Of a DNA stretch of 37,806 bases, positions 1-9,349 are shown in pieces. The stretch is from Chromera velia. Its lineage: Eukaryota; Sar; Chromeraceae. The stretch is from NCBI GenBank assembly GCA_018398765.1, contig JAHBMJ010005806.1:1-37806 (forward strand), read 5' to 3'. How positions within the stretch are numbered: the stretch's first letter is position 1; every line of letters begins with the position of its first letter. A model generated the notes under the pieces. That model worked only from the letters and a program-made list of their open reading frames with translations, made no database searches and had not been told where the DNA came from. Position numbers and translations under genes: made by a program.

Positions 1-1118
1 TGACATCGGGTGATTCTTGCACACCTCCAGAATAGAGACCGGCTTTGCGGGAACAGGCAACCGGCGGCGAACGGCGGAGTCTGGTGAGTTTGGCTTGCTC
101 TGGCGGGGTTTCTTCTTTGCCTGAGGCTTCTCCTTCTTGATGACCGTCTTCGATTTGGGGGTTCCTGCAAAGACGTTCTTTCACTTGTTTGGCTCATCTA
201 CGCGCGGTTTCTTGCATTTCATTTACTCAAAATGTATTGAGTTAATCGGCTTGAGTTTGGAATGCGAAGAGAGGGAAAGAAGACCGTAAAAATGCACAAC
301 AACCACAAGAACCGGAAATGAGACAGAACTCACTGACCACTTCTCTGACCAGTTCCGACGTGTTCTTCTTTCCCCTTTGTCGTTCCCCTGTGTTTCGAGC
401 CTCCCTTTCCCTTTTGCTTCCCGCTCGTCTGTGCCTTGGTCTTTGATCCGTCTTTCTGCCCTCGCACGAGTTTTGCAAGGATTGTCCGATCACTCGGAGG
501 AGCCATGGTGACCTTCGGCTGCAGACGCATCGAGCGTAGCTGGTCAACAGCTGTGCATATGTACAGATGAAATCAATTGCAGGTGCTGCTTCTGACTCGT
601 TGTTTCGTACTCTGCAGGACCGAAGTTGTATGTGTTCATGTACGCATGGGCACTTGCAGGTGCACGTGAGCAGAGGCGTTCGTCTATATTTTGGCCGGGA
701 GGAGATGTCAGAATAACCACGTACAGAGACCAAGTCTACCATCAGCCGAGTACACAAAAGTTCCGCCACGTACAGTGACATGTCCGTATATATCTCACAG
801 GGAGAAGTCTGAGGCTGAGTGTGTGACTGACCTTCATTCTTACGGACTGTACAAACACGTGTGCGTAAAGGATGGGAGATGACAAACACAGACAGAACCT
901 CGTACCACTAAGTCTCATACTGACCTCTTTGTCCTGCTGAAACGTTTCGGGGTCGCCCTCCTTCATCCTGGGCTGCGTTATGCAGAAGGATTCCGAGTCG
1001 CCAGGAGGAGACGTACCGTTGTCTTCCCTGTGCCAGCAGCTGTCGAAGCTCTCTAATTTGAAGCGGTACGTTGGGCAGAGGCCCGATCAATGCACCAGTG
1101 ATTGACAAACACCTCCAT
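1..1118 (-). CDS. Lys-rich basic protein, copy 1 (partial, multi-exon)
   Basis: Function not recognised. The model reads right to left with exons 1118-1111 and 1052-1017 (both tentative), 967-925, 518-338 and 164 to the window edge; all phases match. Donors include GTACGT at 1016 and GTCAGT at 924; acceptors are CCCAG, CTGCAG and TTTGCAG. Exon 967-925 encodes MKEGDPETFQQDKE. Exon 518-338 contains MAPPSDRTILAKLVRG followed by a Lys/Gly/Thr-rich stretch. Exon 164-1 continues basic (GTPKSKTVIKKEKPQAKKK). There are no membrane segments; the composition suggests a nucleic-acid-binding tail, but no fold is visible. An alternative donor at 349 would shorten the fourth exon by 12 bases in the same phase. 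Comparison with the second copy at 5204-6405 supports the reading frame: the change in QQDKE is synonymous there and gives a stop in the competing frame. The 3' end lies outside the window. Confidence 0.5.
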
Positions 1119-1188
1119 CGGTGTTCTTTCGCCCTTGCATGCAAGTGTGCAGTGTGGGTTGATACATACTCGGTCGTCCGACGTTGTA
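1..1188. repeat. Direct duplication, copy 1 (mate at 5285-6475)
   Basis: The first 1188 bases recur at 5285-6475 in the same orientation with scattered substitutions and a few small indels, for example around 690-715 against 5970-5998. Clear identity stops at acgttgta (1181-1188). A more diverged match continues to about 1245, with shared aatctg and acaaaaccgcg. The left limit cannot be seen because the window begins inside the repeat. The unit carries the Lys-rich gene and its upstream DNA. A segmental duplication about 5.3 kb apart is the simplest reading; an assembly artefact is unlikely because the copies differ at many sites. Confidence 0.93.
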
Positions 1189-1300
1189 CGTTCAGTTGGC
1201 AATTAAGAATCTGAAAGGGACAAAACCGCGTCCATGCGTGCATGGGCATGCATGCCGTCTTCGATCACATGCATGCGCCCCCGCGCCCCCCGCGGCGCTG
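1119..1300 (-). promoter_or_regulatory. Upstream region of copy 1 with clustered TGCATGC
   Basis: Directly upstream of the proposed start at 1118 the palindromic core GCATGC appears at 1136-1145 (TTGCATGCAA), 1246-1255 (overlapping GCATGCATGC) and 1268-1276. TGCATGC(A) is a known binding motif of ApiAP2 factors in apicomplexans, and chromerids also have this factor family. A role here is inference. Copy 2 lost the first site (ttacatgcaa at 6422-6431) but has one at 6551-6560. Confidence 0.3.
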
Positions 1301-1319
1301 GCAGCTGTATAGGCTGCAT

Positions 1320-1399
1320 GGCTGGCGCCGCGGCGGCCGAGCTAGGGCGGCCCCTGGTAGGTCGGCGCCGGGCCGCCGGCTACGCCCGCCCCGCCAGCC
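1320..1399. other. GC-rich imperfect hairpin
   Basis: An island of very high GC (about 1262-1430) contains nested inverted repeats. The outer arms are GGCTGGCG (1320-1327) and CGCCAGCC (1392-1399). The inner arms are GGCGGCCC (1346-1353) and GGGCCGCC (1370-1377). Together they could fold into a stem-loop of about 80 nt. No tRNA or other RNA family is recognised. It could be a foldback remnant, a structured RNA, or chance pairing in GC-rich DNA. Confidence 0.4.
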
Positions 1400-1437
1400 A
1401 GCGGCCCACCAGGGAGTGGGGGCCGATCAACACCAAA

Positions 1438-1980
1438 AAAACAGAAAAATCCACGGTGCTTTAGCAACCTTCCAAATCAGAATCGCATCAATTTGAGCAA
1501 TCTAATTTTTGTATCGGAAATTGTATTAGTGTTTTAATTTGCTTTTCTGATTGGTGGAAGAGTCCTCGAATGTTATATATACTCGATCGCGCCACTGCTG
1601 TACTCTAATTTAAAGCCGCTGGCACGCAAACGGCTCAAAGTCTAAATTAAATCACAATAACAGTCTTACCAACTTAGCTAATAACTATATCTATTCCTGG
1701 ACGTACCATGACGTACCTATCATGTAACCGATGTATCAGTGAAGCATGTATTACCACTACATAGGATACATATAGATACATATTAATTATAAAAGAGTTA
1801 TTAACCGTATTAAATAATTAACAAAGATTGGTTTGCATGTTGAGCTAATTAAACAGCTCAAATTATGATAATTAAGCTTATGCTTAGTACTATGATATAT
1901 ATTTGTGTTTATGTATATAAGCTAGGGCATATATCTATCGAGGTACCTTTACATCCGAGAGTGACTTTACACACATTCGA
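1438..1980. other. AT-rich island, no gene seen
   Basis: The composition changes abruptly from the GC-rich hairpin to strongly AT-rich DNA with many TAATTA and ATATAT runs and stops in all frames. No inverted termini, ORF or RNA gene is visible. Similar islands occur at 6600-6848, 7735-8070, 14890-15830 and 32780-33500. Confidence 0.6.
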
Positions 1981-3948
1981 ATCATGATCCTAACCCAAAC
2001 TGGGGCCCGAACAAAATTCTTTATGCAGTGCGCATCATGCGGAAGAATCAAGCCTGACGGCGCAGTAACAAGCAGAGGACCCTCGAGCGTACATGACTCT
2101 CGGAGCATAAATGAAAACTCCGACGAAGCCAGGACAGTTCCTCAGCTAGAGCGGGCTTCTTTGGTCATGACCGGGATGATGACCCGTTTGTCTCCCACCT
2201 ATTGAGCTCGTTCTCAAATCCAATCCGAGCTAAAATCCGGCCGAGTCTCCGCTTCCGTTGGAACCTGCGTGCACCACAACAAAGAGGAGGCGCACGGGAC
2301 TTCAAGCACGATTTCGGAAAGAAAGGAGGAAGGAGAAACAGGGTTGCAGGCAAGAACATACAGAGAGTGAGCGGCAGACGGCCTCCCCATCCCCCCCCTC
2401 CAAGGCTCCTGAGTTCCGACGGTCGGCGTCCCAAGGCACATCTAGGCAGGGGGAGAGGCACACAAGAGGGAAGGGAGGCAGACAGTGAGAGGATGAAAGG
2501 TTTGCAATGCCTGTCTTTATGTCTGCCTCTGTGTTTGTCTGCCGGCTTGTCCGTGATCGTCCGTCCGTGCCGACTTCTAAAAAGGAAAAACAGAAGGAGG
2601 TGAGCGGGGGAAACGACCCCTCAACTTTCCCGAGCAGTCGTTGCTCAGGAAAGAAACCAATCGATGACTGCAACAAGGTTCATGACAGACTGGAAGTCTG
2701 TTCTCGAAGTTATCTGAGCGTGTGCGTCAAATATCGTTGTTGGCTTCTGCCATCGATCAATCGCTCCGCAAGGCTACGGCACCTTCTGCATGTGCCGGCA
2801 CGGAGCCCCTGTGAACCGTGCATGTCAAAGCGCTTGCGAGATTCAGTTAAGACCTAAGGAACCTTCTGGGGACCGCCAAATCTCTTTTTTCGTCAGAAAG
2901 GGGGGGAGGGCGCGGGCTGACAAACAGATAGACAGACAGACACCGTACCGACCCGAAAATTTGTTTCCTGACAGAAAACTGCACGCAACGCCCTTTGACT
3001 CCTGTCAGGGCGCATCCGCATCTGCGTGCACTTTACAGGAACATTGGTTTCCGACGTTCAATTCAACGACAAAAGGACAAAACTGTTCAAGCTTTCACTT
3101 TTCGAAACGAAGCGTCTGTCAAACTTTAAATGTAATTGGAGGACGAAGAGAGGAAACTCATGAGTGGTTTCAAAAAATGCAGCTCTATCACTGGCATCTC
3201 TGAAAAGATAAGAATGCAGGCACAGCAGAGACGTGCTTGAACTCATACGCGGGGCAACAAAAACACTAATCAATTCAAGAATGCATGCATGAAGGGTTTA
3301 CGTGCTGAAGAGAGCTCAGTCGATCGAATCACTGACTTGTCTGCTTGAAACTCAGCGGCGCTTCGAGTTGCGGAATGATATGGATCAAGCCGCTGGACGT
3401 TCCTGCTGCGGTCCTGCCGTCAGCAGGCCTGCATGCTCTAACTGGCCTTGCGCAGACCTCAGGCCTGACTCCGCGTGACTGTTTAAATTTGTTGTGTTGT
3501 CACCGGGCCCCGCGTGCCTGGCAGTGCGTGATCCGGAATTCCCCCCCCCGCCCCCCCCCCTGGCCGCACTGCCGCTCAAAAGAAACAAAACGGGAGAAGG
3601 AGGAGGGGGTAAGAGAGCGAAAAATCCGAATGGCAAGAGTCCGACCTTTTGTTTTACATCAGTCCCGTCGCTTCTGTGGATGCTTATGGTACATTGTCCC
3701 TTCCAACTTGTCATTCAACCCAGCCTGCAGTTCCGAAAAAACAGATCAAGCTAGAGGATTTGTGCAATAGAGGGATCGTGTGGTGACTGAATTCTCAAAA
3801 TGCCATTTCCGTTGCCTCCAATTGTTTGAATACATCTGAATCTTCTGAGTGTGCATCAACACTCTTTGCTTATCCATTTACTCGCAGAGATATGAAGTTC
3901 TCTTCCCGTACACAAACGGAGATAGAAAGATCAATCACCCACACGAAG

Positions 3949-3949
<1 letters not shown>
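1981..3949. other. Unassigned region, no firm gene
   Basis: Composition is mixed, with short open frames on both strands and none with a recognisable domain. One possible plus-strand exon is 3356-3418: acceptor CTCAG, donor GTCAGC, phase 0 at both ends, encoding RRFELRNDMDQAAGRS and a few more residues. It could belong to the same gene as the exons at 4702-5025, but no connecting exon could be fixed. A C-rich run (3540-3560) and short purine-rich patches are the only other structure. Confidence 0.35.
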
Positions 3950-3992
<43 letters not shown>

Positions 3993-4504
3993 GCACAGAA
4001 AAAAACAGGGAGAGAGAGAAGAATTGAAACACAAAAACCATAAGCAAAGAACCGACAGCAAGAAGGCATATGATGCGTAAACACACAAAGATGATGCGTA
4101 AACACACAAAGTGCGTGCACGCACGCACGATCCAGGCGTACATACAGAGAAACCGGCCAATCGGTTGACAGAGAAAGCGACTCATGAAGAGACAGAGAGA
4201 TGCAAGGCCGGCAGGCAGGCAGGCAGGCAGAGACAGGCAGGCAAGCAGGTCGGCAGGCAGGCAAGCAGGCAGCCAGAGGCAGGCAGGCAGGCAGGCAGGC
4301 AGGTAGACAAAAATGGTTGAGAGGGAGTGATAAGAAAGAGGGGGTGGAGGAAGAAGGCGAGCATGGCAAAGTGCGAAAGAAGGAAGGAAGGAAGGAAGGA
4401 AGGAAGGCAGACAGGAAGGAAGGAAGGAAGCAAGGAAGGAAAAGAGAGAAAGGAAGGAAAGAAATAAGGAAGGAAGAAAGAAGGGAGGGAGAAAGAAAAT
4501 CAGA

Positions 4505-4574
<70 letters not shown>

Positions 4575-4605
4575 GAGAGAGAGAGGGAGAGACAGACAGA
4601 CAGAC

Positions 4606-4641
<36 letters not shown>

Positions 4642-4678
4642 TCAAAGATCGAAAGAAAGAAAGAAAGAAAGAGACAAA
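3950..4678. repeat. Compound purine-rich satellite
   Basis: About 730 bp of simple repeats: (GA)n at 3955-3990, (GCAG)n with variants at 4206-4308, (GGAA)n at 4378-4500, (CA)n then (GA)n at 4503-4550, (CAGA)n blocks at 4551-4612, then (GA)n and (GAAA)n to 4678. The plus strand is almost pyrimidine-poor throughout. Long Arg/Glu, Gln/Ala and Ser/Leu open frames across it are repeat artefacts, not genes. An imperfect 20-bp tandem pair (gatgcgtaaacacacaaa) lies inside at 4073-4111. Confidence 0.92.
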
Positions 4679-4701
4679 AGAAAAACTAGAGCTGCCTGCA
4701 G

Positions 4702-5025
4702 ATGCTGAAGGACCGAGAAAGAAATCAGGAAATAGAGCAACAGATTGCGTTGAAGAAATTCAGTGAGAGAGGAAAAAAGGAATACAGCAAAAGAGCCATG
4801 CACACCTCAAACAGGATTCGGCATTGCACAAGTCAGTCCGCAAGATTGTGTTTGTAACACCAGTCTCCTCCTTTAAAAACATTCTGTTTCCTTTTCTTTC
4901 CGTTCAATTCGTTTCTTTGCGTTTGTCGTACCTGTCTGAGTTCGTCTTTTCCAGAGGCATCCTCCAGGAATGCCGCTCCCAAGGAGGAAGACGAGCAGGC
5001 GAGTCTGGAGGGTCAATCAAGAGGG
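4702..5025 (+). CDS. Two candidate exons, coiled-coil-like protein (partial)
   Basis: Function not recognised. Exon 4702-4762 follows an acceptor CTGCCTGCAG, encodes MLKDRERNQEIEQQIALKKF and ends in phase 1 at donor GTGAGA. Exon 4955-5025 follows TTTTCCAG, enters in the matching phase, encodes ASSRNAAPKEEDEQASLEG plus a few residues, and ends at donor GTGAGG in phase 0. The joined peptide is charged and helical, like part of a coiled coil. The matching phases are the main support. No further 3' exon was found before the duplicated gene, and the 5' part is uncertain. Chance open frames beside a purine-rich satellite are the main alternative. Confidence 0.33.
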
Positions 5026-5203
5026 GTGAGGAGAGGAGTAGAATGAGTTTACAACGGTGAAAGAAAGAGACACAGAGGAAGGTGGGAATGAAGGGCTCAC
5101 TGGATGCAATGGGGCGGCCGCATATTGCAAAGGAAAGGAGATCGATCAGGGAGAGGAGAATGGGATGAATGACGACTTGGCTGAGGAAAACGATTCATCG
5201 ACT

Positions 5204-6405
5204 CTAACGAATTTCAGCTGCATTCTGTTTTTGTTTCGTTTTTACACCGGTTTTCTTGACGTGTTTCTCTGTTTGTTGACGTATTGACATCGGGTGATTC
5301 TTGCACACCTCCAGAATAGAGACCGGCTTTGCGGGAACAGGCAACCGGCGGCGAACGGCGGAGTCTGGTGAGTTTGGCTTGCTCTGGCGGGGTTTCTTCT
5401 TTGCCTGAGGCTTCTCCTTCTTGATGACCGTCTTCGATTTGGGGGTTCCTGCAAAGACGTTCTTTCACTTGTTTGGCTCATCTACGCGCGGTTTCTTGCA
5501 TTTCATTTACTCAAAATGTATTGAGTTAATCGGCTTGAGTTTGGAATGCGAAGAGAGGGAAAGAAGACCGTAAAAATGCACAACAACCACAAGAACCGGA
5601 AATGAGACAGAACTCATTGACCACTTCTCTGACCAGTTCCGACGTGTTCTTCTTTCCCCTTCGTCGTTCCCCTGTGTTTCGAGCCTCCCTTTCCCTTTTG
5701 CTTCCCGCTCGTCTGTGCCTTGGTCTTTGATCCGTCTTTCCGCCCTCGCACGAGTTTTGCAAGGATTGTCCGATCACTCGGAGGAGCCATGGAGACCTTT
5801 GGCTGCAGACATATCGAGCGTAGCTGGTCAACAACTGTGCATATGTACAGATGAAATCAATTGCAAGTGCTGCTTCTGGCTCGTTCTTTCGTACTCCGCA
5901 GGACCGAAGTTGTATGTGTTCATGTACGCATGGGCACTTGCAGGTGCATGTGAGCAGAAGCGTTCGTCTATATATATTTTGGCGAGGACGAGATGAGTAA
6001 CCACGTACAGAGACCAAGTCTACCATCAGTCGAGTACACAAAAGTTCCGCCACGTACAGTGACATGTCCGTATATATCTCACAGGGAGAAGTCTGAGGCT
6101 GAGTGTGTGACTGACCTTCATTCTTACGGACTGTACAAACACGTGTGCGTAAAGGATGGGAGATGACAAACACAGACAGAACCTCATATACCACCTAAGT
6201 TTCATACTGACCTCTTTATCCTGCTGAAACGTTTCGGGGTCGCCCTCCTTCATCCTGGGCTGCGTTGTGAAGAAGGATCGCGAGTCGACAGGAGGAGACG
6301 TACCGTTGTCTTCCCTGTGCCAGCAGCTGTCGAAGCTCTCTAATTTGAATCGGTCCGTTGGGCAGAGGCCCGATCAATGCACCAGTGATTGACAAACACC
6401 TCCAT
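5204..6405 (-). CDS. Lys-rich basic protein, copy 2 (multi-exon)
   Basis: Paralogue of the gene at 1-1118, function unknown. Proposed exons, right to left: 6405-6398 and a short one near 6339-6304 (tentative), 6254-6212, 5802-5622 and 5448-5204, with TAG at 5204-5206. The product is about 165 residues, very rich in Lys, Gln, Ser and Thr in the middle and C-terminal half, ending in VKTKQKQNAAEIR. Against copy 1, exon 5802-5622 differs by few bases: one Gln to Arg change in the LVRG(Q/R)KDG stretch and several silent changes. Copy 2 changes the base after the fourth exon, so a donor of the form TCA/GTGAGT is lost; the in-frame donor GTG/GTCA remains. The last exon could instead be spliced before the stop. 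Confidence 0.5.
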
Positions 6406-6475
6406 CTGTGCTCTTTCGCCCTTACATGCAAGTGTGCAGTGTGGGTTGATACATACTCGGTCGTCCGACGTTGTA
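5285..6475. repeat. Direct duplication, copy 2 (mate at 1-1188)
   Basis: Same orientation as copy 1, starting tgacatcggg. The match is near-continuous to acgttgta (6468-6475) and more diverged to about 6563. Substitutions are concentrated outside the proposed exons, for example five in the 49-base interval 6255-6303 and none or one in the flanking exon pieces. The left edge here only marks where copy 1 leaves the window, so the true repeat may extend further left. Confidence 0.93.
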
Positions 6476-6563
6476 TACGAGCGGCTGGAATGCATGATCA
6501 CCGGGAATCTGCATGAAAGGGATCGACAAAACCGCGCGGCCCGCACGTCCATGCATGCAAGGT

Positions 6564-6848
6564 TGTTCGCGCGCATTCGCCAACCTCGTAATAGGCCCTC
6601 AGAAGTTTTTTTGTTTTTTTGACAAAACCCTCGATCATCATTAAAAAAAAAAAAAATATTTTGAATTATAGTTTGCATATCGGAAATTCAAGTGCCACTG
6701 CCTGAATGGACACCCAATAAGGCACTCACTACGTGACTGTTTCTCTATAATATGAAGATGTTTAGCCACACAGATTGCATGTCACATTAAAGTTATATAT
6801 GGTGTAAGAGGACCCTTAAATTGAGCCTCTGTTTTTGTTTTAATGCAA
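6564..6848. other. AT-rich spacer, no gene seen
   Basis: AT-rich DNA with a homopolymer A run (6642-6655) lies between the second duplication copy and the foldback element. No ORF, RNA gene or repeat terminus is recognised. Confidence 0.55.
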
Positions 6849-7711
6849 CTGTTAGGCCTCAGAGGCGAGTGGGCCGGGGTGACGCTCTGGGCTTGTTGCT
6901 GGGCTTGTTGCTGGCCTTACTGCTGGGCTTGTTGCTGGGCTTGCTGCTGGGCTTGTTGCTAGGCTTGGTGCTGGGCTTGTTGCTGCGCCTGCTGTTATGC
7001 CTGTTGTGTCTGCTGCTGCGTCGTCTGAAGGTCTGCCTGTGTCTGTGCCAGATCTGTCTGCGACTGTGCAAGCTGTTGCTACAAGTTGGCAATTTGCTGC
7101 TGCAGCTGCTGGTCATCTGCCATCTCCTCTTTGCCTCCCTTGAAGAGCTCCTGGAACCACTGATTGACTGCCTAGTTGGCTGGTAAGGAAAGGTTGAGGT
7201 AAGCCCTTCCCGATCGTATGGTTCCGGAGATGGCTGCAACGAAAGAGAAACAGAGACCATGAAAAAGAACGTGCTCTGCTTACCACTTTTGTTGGTATGG
7301 CTAGTGTGATGGCAGCATGACGACTATCAACTTACGTGTAAAGTCTGTGCATCACTGGTTTGGTTCCTTCTTCCACCTGTTTGTCTTCGGACATTGTATC
7401 ACAAGACTGTCATACATCTTACTGTCCATCTTCCAATCTTATTTATTTGCATTTAATTTGCGTCTTCTGTATTTCATCTGTCCAATACAGAAAAAGAAGC
7501 TGTATCATCATTTTTGTATGACTTTTTTTCATTTATTGCAATACAGTTTGTTTGTTTAATTCCGTGCAACGCATTCAAGTGTTGTTTGAAAAGTGTTGCA
7601 TGGCTCGCGTGCGTGGCGTGCGTCAATCACTCCGGTCCTCCGGGACCGCACTCCTCGCGTCCCCTCAGCCCAGAGCATCACCCCGGCCCGCTTGCCTCTG
7701 AGGCCTAACAG
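6849..7711. mobile_element. 863-bp foldback element with 45-bp terminal inverted repeats
   Basis: The left end (6849-6893) begins ctgttaggcctcagaggc. The right end (7667-7711) is its inverted copy, matching at 42 of 45 positions with all three differences being transitions. The direct triplet caa flanks both ends (6846-6848 and 7712-7714), as expected for a 3-bp target duplication. Inside lies a decayed Gln-rich ORF on the minus strand and an AT-rich stretch. No transposase is visible, so it would be non-autonomous. The family is not recognised. It could also be an inverted-duplicated fragment of a retroelement rather than a DNA transposon. Confidence 0.6.
6860..7180 (-). pseudogene. Decayed Gln-rich coiled-coil ORF inside the foldback element
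   Basis: Reading left from about 7180, the minus strand gives AVNQWFQELFKGGKEE, then a possible start Met at 7123-7121 (MADDQQLQQQIANL). A stop at 7081-7079 follows, then a Gln/Ala repeat broken by further TAA or TAG codons. Each later stop sits where the repeat pattern expects CAA or CAG. The region reads as a coiled coil with (QQA)n repeats. It may be the start of a retroelement gag, because the gag at 36186 also opens with a helical segment, but there is no sequence match to prove it. Other frames give Lys/Pro/Ser or Leu-rich translations of the same repeat and are shadows. Confidence 0.5.
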
Positions 7712-9349
7712 CAACTATAGACATCTGTAGGCCCCCATCATAAAATTTTGCAAACTATATAGATCAAAATAATTTAAGAGCACCTTAAAGAGCTTAAGCA
7801 CACTAGCTAGTCAATGGACACCACACATTTCAAATTATTGTCTATTCTTAATAGCCATTAAATATAAATTTTATTTTACAACAAATACGTACATTGATGA
7901 TAAGTGAATAGCCTGATATAAGCTTCCAACTTCTAAGTACACGTTAACCAACTACAACATTTGTCTACATTTTAATTGGATCTATACGACTAGCTAGACT
8001 ACTAGCTAAACCAAAAGTTATTTAGTAAGTGTCTGCTATTTTCCAGTTAATTATATATATAAATGAGTCATATCTTCACAGTAAGCTGAATGGTTACCAA
8101 TCAAAACAGGCGCAAACACGTCCACATGACACATCCAGCAACATAGAACTCGACAACAAAAGTTGTACAAGAGACGCACGCTGTGTAAGGGGTATTCATC
8201 CACCCGCACAGTGGGTGAAACTGCCTTTACTGCCCCGCGGATCTTACTGAAATCTACATAGACTGAAACAGGTGAACACACGTGGAGACACTTCCCGCTA
8301 CACCCACTGCAACCCCAATCCCCCCCCCCCACTTTGAACCAAACAAGAAAGCGCGCCCACACGGACCGTTTCCTCATTTGTTTCCCTTTTCACGTGCATT
8401 TGAAATTTCCGTCTAGGAATGTCGAAACTCTAGATCGAAGGAACGTGCGGGTGCGTCAAACGAAACAGAGATAGGTTTTCGATCGATAAAAACAAAGAAA
8501 AAAGGAATGGATGGTCAGGACAGGGCTTCGGATTCTCTCAGACGAAGCACCTCTCCCGCTCTGGGAATCGTTCAATGCGCTGACGTGAGCACGCCAAAGA
8601 TCCATTCAACATTCGAGGTCCAAAAGAAAATTAAGGACACGGGAGACTCGAATAGCGTCTACATGGGTCAGGCTTCGCGCTTGATCACGCAGACAAACTT
8701 AAACTCCGGAAATGTGCAAACACAATCGACTCAATTTCTTTTGTGATGTACGTCTCTCTGTCCGGTTCGGTAGGAGATCCCCTTAAAGTGAGCCTTTCTT
8801 CTGTTCGAGGCCTCTTTCGGCCTCTCTTCAGGAAACATCTGAGTGGGGCTTTGCTTACACTCCCACCTCCCCGAGACACATGCACATTCATGCAAATCTA
8901 TCGAGTGGATTTACAAGTCGACAACGCGATTTAAAGGAAGGAGCACAAAAACAACAACCGACAGTAGGCGATCCCCCTGACACGATTCTGGTTCAGTGTT
9001 TGAAACCCCAAATTGCTTCTACAGGGGTCAATGTGATCAACGCAACAAAAACGGCGTCAGACCTCCTCTTTACAGAAGAGCGAGTAACCATGCAGAGAAA
9101 AGAAGATGAATCGCTTCACACCAAATTGTCAGTCCATTCATCGAAGAGAAAAAACATAGAAATCTCTCTGTTTCTGTACATGAAAGAAGGAAATGCTAGG
9201 CTCGACTCTAGGTTCAATCGGATCGTCTCATTCAGTCAGTCCAAGTGGTTGATTGCGGTGCAATGCATGCTAGGTTCTTGGCGATGCGTGAAAGAAAAAA
9301 GGGAGGGCAGAAAGAAACAACTACAAGTCTTCCCTGCTCACTGTTTCCT
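7712..9349. other. Unassigned region between foldback element and carbonic anhydrase
   Basis: 7735-8070 is an AT-rich island. 8070-9349 is of mixed composition with short open frames on both strands, such as a 79-codon one at 8507-8746, none of which shows a domain or a conserved pattern. The part next to 9349 must hold the 3' untranslated region of the minus-strand anhydrase. No terminator or RNA gene is recognised. Confidence 0.5.

Noticed and set aside
242-889. 215-codon minus-strand open frame in duplication copy 1, also open in copy 2
   Set aside because: It crosses the proposed intron, and its sequence agrees between copies only because the DNA is duplicated. The spliced Lys-rich reading has better codon-level support.
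3931-4645. Two 236-codon Ser/Leu-rich minus-strand frames and Arg/Glu plus-strand frames
   Set aside because: Pure translation of CT/GA, GCAG and GGAA microsatellites; there is no unique sequence.
5057-5287. 76-codon plus-strand frame after the coiled-coil exons
   Set aside because: No splice phase link to the exons, and its end overlaps the last exon of the duplicated minus-strand gene.
6860-7180. Stop-to-Gln reassignment (ciliate-type code) to explain TAA/TAG at Gln positions
   Set aside because: The other genes in the window use TAA, TAG or TGA as normal ends (oxygenase TAG, anhydrase, kinase and large gene TGA), and the gag decay also includes TGA at apparent Arg codons. Mutation is simpler.
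6821-7186. Leu-rich 121-codon plus-strand frame that looks like a membrane protein
   Set aside because: It is the antisense reading of the Gln-rich (CAGCAA) repeat; Leu runs follow automatically from CTG/TTG codons.
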